Below, piece by piece: positions 17,286-25,413 of a stretch of DNA of 64,000 nt (its first letter is position 1; the number at the start of each line of letters is the position of its first letter). A program made the position numbers and the translations under genes. Source of the stretch: Prochloron sp965198675 (GTDB lineage Bacteria > Cyanobacteriota > Cyanobacteriia > Cyanobacteriales > Prochloraceae). Where the stretch lies: assembly GCA_965198675.1 (NCBI GenBank), contig OZ240666.1, positions 186,001 to 250,000 on the forward strand, in the 5' to 3' direction. The notes beneath the pieces are model-generated. The model made no database searches and was not told the DNA's origin. It saw nothing but the letters and a program-made list of their open reading frames with translations.

Positions 17286-17990
17286 TTACTCATTATTATA
17301 CTCTGCGTAATTTGTACGGAGTACAATCTCCAGCAGTCTTTCTCTGAGATGTTGTGGTTCTCCTCGATCTACAACCTTCCCACCGTCCAGCAAAAAAGCA
17401 CCATCGCAATAGTTCAACTCTTCTAAGCGGTGGGTAACCCAGAGGGCAGTTAAGCCGCGACTTTTAACTAACCGTTGTACCTGTGCCACTAGCTCTAACT
17501 GAGCATCGGGATCCAGGAGAGCCGTGGGTTCGTCTAGGAGTAAGGTCTCGCAGCGACGAGCGATGGCTCCCGCGATGGCAATCCGTTGCTTTTGCCCCCC
17601 GCTGAGAGCGTAAATGGGCCTTCTGGCCAAATCCAGAAGATTCACTGCTTCCAGCGAGGAGGCCACTCGCTCTCTTACTTTAGCTAAAGACAGCTTTTCT
17701 GCCACCAGTCCAAAAGCCACGTCTGCCCCTACTGTGGGCATTACTAGCTGGCGATCGGGATTTTGAAAGACAAAACCTACTGGCTGGGTAATTTCAATTT
17801 GCCCTCCACAGGAGGGCAATAGTCCTGCTAGCAACCGCAGTAATGTAGATTTGCCGCTGCCATTATTCCCCAAGAGCATCCAAAATTCTCCCTTAGGTAC
17901 TTCCAGAGAGCAGGATTTTAACAAGGGCTTTTCTGGACTCCAGCTAAAGTCTAAATCTTGCACTCTAATGGCACTGGCTGATGAATTCAT
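17286..17990 (-). CDS. ABC transporter ATP-binding protein, ECF/CbiO type
   Basis: 234-residue ABC ATPase. Walker A is LGNNGSGKST near residues 39-48, the Q-loop FVFQNPDRQLVMPTV near 74 is the form typical of energy-coupling-factor (ECF/CbiO/EcfA) ATPases, the signature is LSGGQKQRIAIAGA and Walker B is LLLDEPTALLDPD, with the switch His in WVTHRLEE. No transmembrane partner lies nearby, as is common for cyanobacterial ECF ATPases. The substrate (vitamin or metal) is unknown. Its ATG overlaps the end of the UPF0367 gene by 4 bp, so the intron upstream may affect its expression. Confidence 0.92.
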   Translation of the reverse strand: MNSSASAIRVQDLDFSWSPEKPLLKSCSLEVPKGEFWMLLGNNGSGKSTLLRLLAGLLPSCGGQIEITQPVGFVFQNPDRQLVMPTVGADVAFGLVAEKLSLAKVRERVASSLEAVNLLDLARRPIYALSGGQKQRIAIAGAIARRCETLLLDEPTALLDPDAQLELVAQVQRLVKSRGLTALWVTHRLEELNYCDGAFLLDGGKVVDRGEPQHLRERLLEIVLRTNYAEYNNE

Positions 17991-18244
17991 TCCTTTTCAG
18001 CTGCCGTAAAGAAACCCGGGGCCTTCCCAGAGGCTGTGGTGCTAGATTTCTGGGACACTATTACAGCGCAGACATGTTCTGACAGGACAGCTATTTGTTT
18101 ATCCGGCTGCTTTTCGCAGGTCAATTCCAGCATTTGCTTGGTACGGGATCCCATTGCTTTCACAATTTCCCGGTATAGCTTAAGGGCATCCTCTTTTTCT
18201 TTCCGTTGCACCGAGAGGGTCATCGGTGTGTTCTTCACAGTCAA
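17987..18244 (-). CDS. UPF0367 family protein, exon 2
   Basis: Small cyanobacterial protein of the UPF0367 family (pattern LTVKNTPMTLSVQRKEKEDA, then LELTCEKQ, VIVSQKSS and GKAPGFF at the end). The recognised N-terminus is missing here because a group II intron separates it: five codons (MFTID) lie at 21113-21127 and splice in frame onto LTVKNTP, giving a 90-residue protein. The TTG at 18244 is therefore a Leu codon, not the native start. The gene overlaps the downstream ABC ATPase by 4 bp. Function of the family is unknown. Confidence 0.82.
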   Translation of the reverse strand: MTVKNTPMTLSVQRKEKEDALKLYREIVKAMGSRTKQMLELTCEKQPDKQIAVLSEHVCAVIVSQKSSTTASGKAPGFFTAAEKE

Positions 18245-18317
18245 GTCGGGTAAGGTTCAGGAATCACTTCCCTCCCCTCCCCTAAGAACCGGACGTGACA
18301 GTTTCCTATCATCCGGC

Positions 18318-20267
18318 TCAAGCCTCACCCCGACAGTTGCCTGTCGGCCCTACTTGCTTGGATTTCTTGGAGTGTACCTGTTTATGACACGGGACGCTAA
18401 CGCAGTTGCTTACGCAATTGTGTATGTGCATAAGGTTGTCAGTGTCGTCTGACCCCCCTTTCGCTACAGGCCGACACCGCGTTGGCCATTGCGAAGCTTT
18501 GCGAAGCAACCGCCTTTGGCGTCCCGCCTTTGGCGTCCCGCCTTTGGCGTCCCGCCCAAGGCGGGAGCGGTGTCGGTGTGGTGGGTTTCGATTTCTGAAC
18601 CGCAGATAATTGCTACGCAATTGTCTTTTCTGCCAGTATTCCTTCAATTCTGGATCGTCTGGGGAGTTAGTCCCCGTTACTTTGACATGTCTTATAAGAG
18701 GTTCCGATGTTATTTCGTATAGGTCGTGAGTTATCCCTCGGCCTTTACGGTCAGTTCCCTCATAGAAGAATTGCCATTCCTTTTTGCGACCTCCCTTTCG
18801 GGTGATGATTCGGAAATATTTGTTCTTGACCCACTTTTTACTTTTGTTAGGGTGCCGTCTCTTTGCCCAACGCCAAAGGTACCACCATAGTCGGTAGCTA
18901 ATGTGACTAAAGGTTTCTTTGCTGCATACCCCTTTGTAGTAATTAGCAAAACCTCTGAGAAGCGGTTCTAGTTTTCGGGTAACTTGCTCTGGGGTTCTTG
19001 TCTTCATGCTGTCGATGGTTTCACCGAGCTTCTTGCAGAATTCCACTACCTTTGACTTTTGAGGCTTGATGAGAAGTTTGTCCCTGGGGATTCCGTCTTC
19101 ACCTTTAACCTTATACTGCCTCAGGTTAAACCCTAGGAAATCGAACCCGTCACTGATGTGGACTATCCTTGTCTTCTCCTCACTGAGATTGAGACCTATT
19201 TCTGACAACCATTGATTTATCTGGATTTTCAATGCCTCCAAGGATTCCTTATCCTTTGCAGTGACGACAAAGTCGTCTGCATACCTGATGACGCCTACCT
19301 TTGGGTTGCATTTCTTGATGAATTTCTCTAATCCGTGGAGTCCGACATTGGCCAACAGCGGACTAATTACGCCACCCTGGGTCGTACCTGTTTTGGTCGG
19401 GTTGTACCCACCCCTACCCCCTCCCAGGAGGGGGACTTTGGGGGTGGGTTCGACGAATCCAGCTTTTAACCATCCTCTGATTGAAGGGATGTACCCCATT
19501 CTGGTCAGGATAGATTCATGATCAATATTGTCAAAGAAGCCTTCAATATCAGCGTCCAGAACCCACTTATCGTATTTGCGCATCTGCCCGGTTTTGGTTT
19601 TGTGGTCGCCTCTTAGCCTTATGAAGCATTGTGCTATGGCGTCGTGGCAACTCCGTCCCGGTCTGAAACCATAGGAGTTGGCCTCAAATTCAGCTTCCCA
19701 TTGGGGTTCCAGTGCATTTTTAACTATTGCCTGAGCGACTCTATCCCTCACGGGACGCCAAGGGCGGGACGCCAAGGGCGGGACGCCAAGGGCGGTTGCT
19801 TCGCAAAGCTTCGCAAAGCTTCGCAAAGGGATTCCGAGGGGCCGACAGGCAACTGTCGGCTTGCCGTTTGCCTTTGGAATATATATCCGTCTGGCGGGTG
19901 CTGCTGTTGGCATTTTCCATAGAGAGGCAAGTTTCACACGCTGTTCTGGGGTATTTATGACCTCCTTATCTATCCCCGATGTTTGCTTTCCGGTATAACC
20001 CCCCCCCTTAATCCCGGGGGGGAGATGACAAGGGGGGTAAGGGGGGATTTTCCGCTGTGTGATTTGTCTGATGCTCAGGAGTAGATTCGAGCGGCACCTT
20101 TTCATTAGTTTCTGCAATCGCAGTACTTGCTTATGCAGTCCAAGCTTTTGAGCACGAAAGATTCGATTTCTTAGATTCCTGACGATTTTCCTGGTTTGAC
20201 GCCATTTGACATCGCCCCATTCAGATAATTGTCCCTCCGGTCCATTTTCCAGAATCGCTTCTGTCAT
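18318..20267 (-). CDS. ltrA: Group II intron reverse transcriptase/maturase, repeat-interrupted
   Basis: Intron-encoded protein that reverse transcribes and helps splice the intron. RT blocks are present: PLGIP, YGFRPGRSCHDAI, DADIEGFFDNIDH, GTTQGGVISPLLANV, the catalytic RYADDFVV and LSEEKT, then the maturase X domain (GFANYYKG) and a DNA-binding region. Extra in-frame segments not seen in relatives are encoded by repeat DNA: IPPYPPCHLPPGIKGG, LCEATALGVPPLASRPW before VRDRVAQ, and TPKVPLLGGGRGGYNP before KTGTTQGG. The HNH endonuclease domain is missing; after LRFRNRN the frame runs through GACGCCAAGGGC repeats. Whether the inflated protein works is open. Confidence 0.85.
   Translation of the reverse strand: MTEAILENGPEGQLSEWGDVKWRQTRKIVRNLRNRIFRAQKLGLHKQVLRLQKLMKRCRSNLLLSIRQITQRKIPPYPPCHLPPGIKGGGYTGKQTSGIDKEVINTPEQRVKLASLWKMPTAAPARRIYIPKANGKPTVACRPLGIPLRSFAKLCEATALGVPPLASRPWRPVRDRVAQAIVKNALEPQWEAEFEANSYGFRPGRSCHDAIAQCFIRLRGDHKTKTGQMRKYDKWVLDADIEGFFDNIDHESILTRMGYIPSIRGWLKAGFVEPTPKVPLLGGGRGGYNPTKTGTTQGGVISPLLANVGLHGLEKFIKKCNPKVGVIRYADDFVVTAKDKESLEALKIQINQWLSEIGLNLSEEKTRIVHISDGFDFLGFNLRQYKVKGEDGIPRDKLLIKPQKSKVVEFCKKLGETIDSMKTRTPEQVTRKLEPLLRGFANYYKGVCSKETFSHISYRLWWYLWRWAKRRHPNKSKKWVKNKYFRIITRKGGRKKEWQFFYEGTDRKGRGITHDLYEITSEPLIRHVKVTGTNSPDDPELKEYWQKRQLRSNYLRFRNRNPPHRHRSRLGRDAKGGTPKAGRQRRLLRKASQWPTRCRPVAKGGSDDTDNLMHIHNCVSNCVSVPCHKQVHSKKSKQVGPTGNCRGEA
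18484..18563. repeat. GACGCCAAGGGC / CTTCGCAAAG palindromic repeat
   Basis: Four GGCGTCCCGCC-type units next to GCGAAGCTTTGCGAAG units, in the tail of the maturase gene. Same family as at 19756, 20779, 24657, 51711 and 63698. The units can extend in number, giving variable length. Confidence 0.85.
19756..19833. repeat. GACGCCAAGGGC / CTTCGCAAAG repeat inside the RT frame
   Basis: Three GGGACGCCAAGGGC units followed by four GCTTCGCAAA units, inserted within the reverse-transcriptase gene between the segments encoding PLGIP and VRDRVAQ, with the reading frame preserved. Confidence 0.88.
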
Positions 20268-20778
20268 CTAACTTTTCCTTTGGTTGGGTTTCTATTTCGT
20301 CGTCTCGTTCGTATGAGACCCAAGTGAAGTCTGCTATTCCTTTCGGTCAAGGGCAAATTTTGAACCCTTATCCCCTTCATTACAAAGAGGCGTTCGCTTT
20401 CTCACTCATCCTTTACCCTCCAGAGGGTTCTGCCGCCGTTACCTTTGGCTTACTGAGAGTATCGACCTGACTCTCAGACTCTGTAGGGCTTATCCTGTTG
20501 TATCGCTTAGTTTTCTTTTAGCTGGTTAGGATGGTTCCTTTCCCCCGGGAGAGCTTCATTTCCACATCTAGTTGAAAAGACAGCATCTAGATTCGTCTCC
20601 TTGCCTTTTTGGCTACGGCGTATCAGAGATAATTTCGCCGTTCGTTCCTTACGAGGTTTAAACGGAAGGTTCGGTTTTGTTCGGTATTTACTACCTGGAT
20701 TCCTCCGATTTCCTTTGAGTTTCGAGAAGCTTCTCCCTTTTCTCTCGGTATTCGGGCGGGTTATCCAACCCCGACACC

Positions 20779-20893
20779 GCGTTGGCCATTGCGAAGCTTT
20801 GCGTAAGCTTTGCGTAAGCTTTGCGCAAGCTTTGCGTAAGCAACCGCCCTTGGCATCCCGCCCTTGGCGTCCCGCCCTTGGCGTCCGCGGTGT
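20779..20893. repeat. GACGCCAAGGGC / CTTTGCGTAAG repeat in intron domain I region
   Basis: Inverse-orientation copy: several GCTTTGCGTAA units then three CCCTTGGCGTCCCGC-type units, bounded by CCGACACCGCG and CGCGGTGTCGG, which pair with each other. It lies in the 5' non-coding part of the group II intron. Confidence 0.85.
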
Positions 20894-21112
20894 CGGCCCT
20901 TTTACTTCGCTTTCGCTCATCCTTCCAACTATTTCCCTCTTGCTCCTGGCACTTAATCTCTAGTGTTTCGGTTACTTTCGGGGCCTGCATTCCAGCTGTT
21001 TCGTTACCTACTTGGCTGTGACCGGACTCATGGAGTCTTTTCCGTGAGGGTTAGGGGTGGAAATCCCTAAGAGGCTCGGTGCCTCATACTAAGCGACCAG
21101 TTCAGGCCGCAC

Positions 21113-21127
21113 GTCAATGGTAAACAT
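21113..21127 (-). other. UPF0367 exon 1 (five codons)
   Basis: ATG TTT ACC ATT GAC on the minus strand directly before the intron 5' end. Joined to the sequence after the intron 3' end it continues in frame as MFTIDLTVKNTP, matching how UPF0367 proteins begin (M-(F/Y)-x-I-(D/E)-L-x-(L/V)-KNTP). Confidence 0.8.
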
Positions 21128-21480
21128 CAAGACATTATTGCAATAGTACAATCTCTATTATAGCCCGTGTTTGTTGGTGGTGGGTGGTTCCCATGACTCA
21201 TGACCCACTACCCATTACCCAATTTTTGAACCACAGATGATTGCGAAGCAAAGCGCAAGCAAAGCTTCGCAATCATCTGCGTGTATCTGCGGTTACAATT
21301 TTTATATTTTCTTAAGATTTGGGGTTGCCAAAGTCTAAAGGTTTCCTTTAATATAAAATAAGTTAAGAAACGTAACGATTTTTCACATTTCCTCTACTCT
21401 TCTGCTTAATCCCAGGAGATCCGCGATGAGCGAGAGAAATTTCAATCCTTGTCCTCATATCATATTCAGAGATTTGCGTC
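21128..21480. other. Region upstream of psbD
   Basis: Between the UPF0367 start and psbD. It holds a GCGAAGCAAAGCGCAAGC/GCTTCGC palindrome (about 21240-21275), followed by an AT-rich stretch that should carry the psbD promoter. No box pair is good enough to call. From 21414 an AGGAGA ribosome site and a 33-codon open frame lead into psbD. Confidence 0.6.
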
Positions 21481-21527
21481 ATGACAGCTGTAATATCTCG
21501 CGCCCCAGCTCAGAGAGGATGGTTTGA
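21426..21527 (+). other. Candidate leader ORF overlapping psbD
   Basis: ATG at 21426 with a strong ribosome site (AGGAGA, 21414-21419) opens a 33-codon frame (MSERNFNPCPHIIFRD...) that ends at TGA 21525-21527, 47 bases inside psbD in a different frame. psbD itself has only a weak AGAGA before its ATG, so translation of the leader could feed ribosomes to, or compete with, the psbD start. Conservation has not been tested. Confidence 0.4.
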
Positions 21528-22539
21528 CGTCCTCGACGACTGGCTCAAGCGCGATCGCTTTGTATTTGTTGGTTGGTCCGGTATTCTGCTCTTCCCCTGC
21601 GCTTATTTAGCGCTCGGGGGTTGGCTCACGGGCACAACTTTCGTCACTTCTTGGTACACCCACGGTCTCGCCTCCTCCTACCTAGAAGGGGCGAACTTCT
21701 TAACCGTAGCGGTTTCCAGCCCTGCGGACGTCATGGGACATTCCCTTCTCTTCCTCTGGGGACCAGAAGCCCAGTGGGACTTCACCCGCTGGTGCCAAAT
21801 TGGCGGTCTCTGGAGCTTCGTTGCTCTCCACGGTGCCTTCGGTTTAATCGGTTTCATGCTGCGACAGTTTGAAATCGCCCGTCTGGTAGGAATTCGCCCC
21901 TATAACGCCATCGCCTTCAGCGGTCCTATTGCGGTATTTGTGAGCGTTTTCCTCATGTATCCTTTGGGACAGTCCAGCTGGTTTTTTGCTCCCAGTTTCG
22001 GTGTAGCAGGGATTTTCCGCTTTATCCTCTTCTTACAAGGATTCCACAACTGGACCCTGAACCCCTTCCACATGATGGGAGTAGCAGGTATTCTGGGAGG
22101 TGCCCTGTTGTGCGCAATCCACGGAGCGACGGTAGAAAATACCTTGTTCCAAGACGGAGAAGACGCTAATACCTTCCGCGCTTTCACCCCCACCCAAGCT
22201 GAAGAAACCTATTCCATGGTGACAGCGAACCGTTTTTGGTCCCAAATCTTCGGCATTGCCTTCTCCAACAAGCGTTGGCTCCACTTCTTCATGCTGTTCG
22301 TCCCTGTGACTGGCTTATGGATGAGTTCTGTAGGTATTGTGGGTTTAGCTTTGAACCTGCGGGCTTACGACTTTGTCTCCCAAGAACTGCGGGCTGCTGA
22401 AGACCCCGAGTTTGAGACCTTCTACACTAAAAACATTCTGTTGAACGAAGGTTTGCGGGCTTGGATGTCTAGCCAAGATCAGCCTCACGAGAACTTTGTC
22501 TTCCCTGAAGAAGTTCTACCTCGTGGTAATGCTCTCTAA
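21481..22539 (+). CDS. psbD: Photosystem II D2 protein
   Basis: Reaction-centre subunit D2 of photosystem II, 352 residues, five transmembrane helices in the thylakoid. Diagnostic segments: RGWFDVLDDWLKRDRFVFVG at the N-terminus, the chlorophyll-ligand region FMLRQFEIARLVGIRPYNA, the iron/quinone site HNWTLNPFHMMGVAGILG and the end FPEEVLPRGNAL. In the psbDC operon psbC overlaps the 3' end of psbD; here psbD is followed by a terminator instead, so this is the separate monocistronic copy (psbDII type), which in studied cyanobacteria responds to strong light. Confidence 0.98.
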   Translation: MTAVISRAPAQRGWFDVLDDWLKRDRFVFVGWSGILLFPCAYLALGGWLTGTTFVTSWYTHGLASSYLEGANFLTVAVSSPADVMGHSLLFLWGPEAQWDFTRWCQIGGLWSFVALHGAFGLIGFMLRQFEIARLVGIRPYNAIAFSGPIAVFVSVFLMYPLGQSSWFFAPSFGVAGIFRFILFLQGFHNWTLNPFHMMGVAGILGGALLCAIHGATVENTLFQDGEDANTFRAFTPTQAEETYSMVTANRFWSQIFGIAFSNKRWLHFFMLFVPVTGLWMSSVGIVGLALNLRAYDFVSQELRAAEDPEFETFYTKNILLNEGLRAWMSSQDQPHENFVFPEEVLPRGNAL

Positions 22540-22603
22540 AAGTTTGCGGGTGTTGGATGAGTAATAATCATCCTCCCTATTACAGTTTTTTATACTCTGC
22601 TTT

Positions 22604-22630
22604 AGCCCCTACTTCAGGGGCTTATTTTTG
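22604..22630 (+). terminator. psbD intrinsic terminator
   Basis: Stem AGCCCCT / AGGGGCT with loop ACTTC, followed by TATTTTTG, 65 bp after the psbD stop. It supports psbD being monocistronic. Confidence 0.85.
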
Positions 22631-22696
22631 CTTGATTATGTATTAATCTAGTTGAATAACAAGGTAAATGCGCTATATCATTTTATATCAATCAAC

Positions 22697-23137
22697 ATGT
22701 CTCCACTGATCTACGAAATATTGGGACTTGATAATTTTACTGAAGCTGGGGCAAAACAAACACCGTAGGATCTCCAGATGATTGAACTGATTCGTCAGGG
22801 ACTTTCCCCATCTACTGCTTCCAGAGTAGCAGAGTATTCTGGACTATCCAAGGAGCAACTTTTGGGGTTGCTGGGAAGTCAAGAGAATACTCTATCTAAG
22901 GGTTCCGAAGAAAACAAACTGCTTGATTCCATCTCCTCAGATCGACTTTACCGCGTTGCTCGAACTGTTGCTCTTGCTATGGAAGCATTCGAGGATGGGA
23001 ATAAAGCAAGACGGTGGCTTCATAAACCTAATCGCGCTTTAGGAGGAGGAGCACCCTTAGAACAGTTGGACACTGATGCGGGGATAGAACAAGTCCTGAC
23101 ATTATTTAATCGCATCGAGTACGGAGTTTACAGTTGA
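22697..23137 (+). pseudogene. Xre/MbcA/ParS-type antitoxin with in-frame TAG
   Basis: From ATG 22697 the frame reads MSPLIYEILGLDNFTE... then TAG at 22766-22768, and continues in the same frame with MIELIRQGLSPSTASRVAEY, GLSKEQLLGLL and the C-terminal helical core (RWLHKPNRALGGGAPLE, LLDT-like). This is the DUF2384 antitoxin that normally precedes a RES-domain NAD-degrading toxin. Translation could restart at ATG 22778, giving a nearly complete 119-residue protein, so it may still be made. The toxin that should follow is almost entirely deleted. Confidence 0.8.
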
Positions 23138-23139
23138 TC

Positions 23140-23275
23140 ATCTCCCTATGGCGAATATCCAAACTCCGAAATTATACATCAGAAAAGCAACTATTTGTTA
23201 AATTCATTGCATCCTGACTTTTCTAAGATAATCATCCATCCTCCAGAACCTTTCACCCTGGAGCCTCGAATGTGG
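23140..23275 (+). pseudogene. RES-domain toxin, C-terminal fragment
   Basis: In one frame the bases after the antitoxin encode SNYLLNSLHPDFSKI followed by PEPFTLEPRMW, which matches the usual end of RES toxins (N-x-L-N-P-x-H-P-D ... E-P-F-x-(F/L)-(D/E)-P-R). The first about 100 residues, including the catalytic region, are absent. The fragment has no start and is a relic. Confidence 0.7.
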
Positions 23276-23311
23276 ATAATAATATCACATCCGGTAACTA
23301 GACTAAAATAT

Positions 23312-23704
23312 ATGAGGAAAAGACTCTTACTCACCTTGTTATCTCTGCTGATAGTAACGCCTCTCGGCTTTTATCTCAAATTCTATCCAGGTTTAGGTCG
23401 GGAGTGGGTTAATAATTATTCAGCTGGGATATTATACGAGATTTTCTGGTGTTTGTTTTTCTTTTTGGTTATACCCAGGAAAAAAGCAGTTATTACTATT
23501 CCCCTGTGGGTTTTCGGTATCACCTGCTTATTGGAAATCCTGCAACTGGTGAAAACGCCAATTTTGAACCTAATGCGGTCTAATTTTATAGGTAAATTGC
23601 TCTTGGGAACTACTTTTTCTTGGTGGGATTTTCCCCATTATTTAGTCGGTTGTCTCATTGGTTGGTTATGGCTGAGACAAATTTGGCTCATGTCCAGAGA
23701 GTGA
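23312..23704 (+). CDS. DUF2809 family membrane protein
   Basis: 130-residue integral membrane protein starting MRKRLLLTLLSLLIVTPLGFY, with four hydrophobic helices and the family's GLGREWVNNYSAG.LYEI segment and LLGTTFSWWDFPHYLVG near the end. Function unknown. I take ATG 23312 (RK-rich n-region); the open frame further upstream belongs to the RES toxin relic. Confidence 0.85.
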   Translation: MRKRLLLTLLSLLIVTPLGFYLKFYPGLGREWVNNYSAGILYEIFWCLFFFLVIPRKKAVITIPLWVFGITCLLEILQLVKTPILNLMRSNFIGKLLLGTTFSWWDFPHYLVGCLIGWLWLRQIWLMSRE

Positions 23705-24105
23705 TTTTAAGAGTTTCACGCAGCGGTGCGGTGCGTTCTTCTGGAATCTGATTCGGGCTTATTGCGCACCAAGCGGGTTTGGCCAACACCGAAGGTGCCG
23801 CCAAAGGCATCCCTTAGCAGGGGCACAGAGGGCGCAGAGAGGGTGCTATAGGCGAAGCAGGTGCGGACATTTGAGCTTTGGTGACGAGGTCTCGTCTTCT
23901 AGGGAGCATCAATTAAGCTATTGTAACCCCATAGGTTTATGCTCTGACCAAGGAAAAATACTAATTTTCTCATTCGCCCACTTGTTGACATAAAGAAAGC
24001 GCCTGTAGTGGGCAAGTGCTTCAGTTCATTTCAGTTTTGTCAGTCAACCAGCCAACAGACCACAGATCTGGTAACTGGTCACTGGTAACTGCTAACTGAA
24101 TTAAA
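23705..24105. other. Intergenic, no gene seen
   Basis: About 400 bases of mixed repeat debris: a GCAGCGGTGCGGTGCG palindrome, CACCGAAGGTGCCGCCAAAGG, a CACAGAGGGCGCAGAG fragment and TGGTAACTGG heptamers just before tRNA-Phe. The sequence at 23935-24050 is unassigned. Confidence 0.5.
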
Positions 24106-24178
<73 letters not shown>

Positions 24179-24267
24179 AAGCTTTTTCTCAAGCTCTTAT
24201 TACTGTAACACCATAGTTTTGGATTTGTCAAGGGGAAAATCAAAATTAATTGAAAAAATTTTTGTCT

Positions 24268-24296
24268 TTGACAAATAGTTGCTATAGTGGTATAAT
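24268..24296 (+). promoter_or_regulatory. Perfect sigma-70-type promoter, orphan
   Basis: TTGACA (24268-24273), 17-bp spacer, TATAAT (24291-24296): consensus at all 12 positions. No gene lies downstream on this strand; the next feature is the opposite-strand Uma2 gene at 24471. The same module, including the upstream GGATTTGTCAAGGG text, recurs before the imelysin gene at 25701. Confidence 0.8.
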
Positions 24297-24533
24297 AACC
24301 AACGAAGTGTATACCATAGGATTGATGAAAGCTGGCAAAAATTGGAAGGAGGCGGTAGGAAAAATATAGCGATCGCCTAAGATAGCGATCCCAGAGACGA
24401 ACGGAAAAGAGAGGCTTATCGTTATCGGTGATAAGCGAGCTGCAGGCACAACAAAGGCTCGGAGGTAATTTTAATTGATTTCGTCCGGGTGTACTCCCAT
24501 TTCTAGTAAACGCTGGGCTAACTTTTCAGCGCG

Positions 24534-24645
24534 TTGGCGTTCAGTTTCGGCCTGTTGGCGTTCGGTTTCAGCCCGTTGGCGTTCGGTTTCAGCCCGTTGG
24601 TGTTCGGTTTCAGCCCGTTGGCGTTCGGTTTCGGCCTGTTGTTCC
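24534..24645. repeat. 21-bp tandem repeats coding a coiled coil
   Basis: Five copies of a 21-bp unit (TTGGCGTTCGGTTTCAGCCC type) encode the heptad AETERQR on the minus strand in the detached tail of the Uma2 gene. Confidence 0.9.
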
Positions 24646-24656
24646 AGGGTTTTGAT

Positions 24657-24745
24657 TTTGGGACGCCAAGGGCGGGACGCCAAGGGCGGGACGCCAAGGG
24701 CGGGACGCCAAGGGCGGTTGCTTACGCAAAGCTTGCGCTTTGCTT
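24657..24745. repeat. GACGCCAAGGGC / CTTCGC repeat inside the Uma2 gene
   Basis: Four GGGACGCCAAGGGC units followed by TTGCTTACGCAAAGC-type units. It lies between KEEQL and KIKTLEQQ of the Uma2 frame and causes the frameshift. Confidence 0.9.
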
Positions 24746-25413
24746 CGCAATTGTTCTTCTTTAATTAATTCCTCCACCAACGGCGGATCCAGTAGTTCTT
24801 TGACCGACAAAACTAACTGATCGAGCTGACGGTCAACAATTGACCTATCTTCGGTAAAATCATCAAAACTATATCCTTCTTCCTTGCTAGGATTAGCACA
24901 GACACGAACGAGTTTATTTTTCGGGTCTATTATCCAATATTCTGGGATTTGGGCCATTTCGTATTCGTTGCGTTTAATCACATAATCATCCCGGCGATTG
25001 CTGCTGACAATTTCCACCACAATCAGCGGCTTTTCGTCAAAATCCAAAACCCCAGCACCGGAGCGATGAAGAACTTGCTCCCAAACAGTTTGGCTACAGA
25101 CTACCACATCGGGAATTCTCGATGAATTTTCTTCAGTTCGGACACCCGTCGCTAAAGCGTTGGCGACTAAATTCAAGTTTTGGGCTGCAAAGTAGCGTTG
25201 TAACTTGTAAAGCAGAAACTTGCAAATATTGGTATGTAAGTGGGTGGATGCGGACATTGGTATTAATTGCCCTCTGACTAATTCATATCGAACTCCGGGT
25301 TCTCCTTCATATTCAAGATATTCTTGGAAGGTTAACAAATGTTGAATTTCGGGATGTTCTTTTTCTTGAGGTTCATTGGCAACCTCTGTTGCTTCCAGGA
25401 TAGCTTGAGTCAT

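Larger units (their letters stand above)
18245..21112 (-). mobile_element. Group II intron with maturase gene
   Basis: A 2.87-kb retroelement on the minus strand. The 5' end is GTGCGGCC at 21112 (the GUGYG rule). Domain V is a canonical 34-nt hairpin at 18286-18319 (GAGCCGGATG, GGAAAC loop side, CGTCCGGTTC), followed by a domain VI helix and a 3' end in AC at 18245. It encodes a reverse transcriptase (18318-20267) and contains several palindromic repeats, both in domain I/IV RNA and in the ORF. Splicing would join MFTID to LTVKNTP of a UPF0367 gene without a frame change, which supports these boundaries. Confidence 0.9.
24471..25413 (-). pseudogene. Uma2 family endonuclease, broken by a repeat
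   Basis: Uma2/DUF820 proteins are PD-(D/E)XK-fold nucleases abundant in cyanobacteria. Residues 1-210 look intact: HLLTFQEYLEYEGEPGVRYE, NSSRIPDVVVCS, and the catalytic E-x-x in PLIVVEIVSSNRRDDY. At about 24745 a GACGCCAAGGGC/CTTCGCAAAG repeat interrupts the C-terminal region and shifts the frame. Beyond it, in another frame, the normal tail resumes as five AETERQR repeats and EKLAQRLLEMGVHPDEIN. The nuclease domain could still fold; the coiled-coil tail is lost or replaced. Confidence 0.85.

Noticed and set aside
20507..20990. Open frames in the 5' part of the group II intron
   Set aside because: They run through repeat DNA on both strands and overlap intron RNA domains; no recognisable protein.
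21900..22284. Minus-strand frames inside psbD
   Set aside because: Antisense shadows of a highly conserved photosystem gene.
24420..24470. GCTTATC/GATAAGC hairpin downstream of the orphan promoter as a terminator
   Set aside because: No T-run follows, so an intrinsic terminator is not supported; it may simply be repeat debris.
24475..24768. Plus-strand open frames over the Uma2 tail (SARWRSVSA repeats)
   Set aside because: Mirror of the 21-bp coiled-coil repeats and of the GACGCCAAGGGC repeat; no ribosome site.
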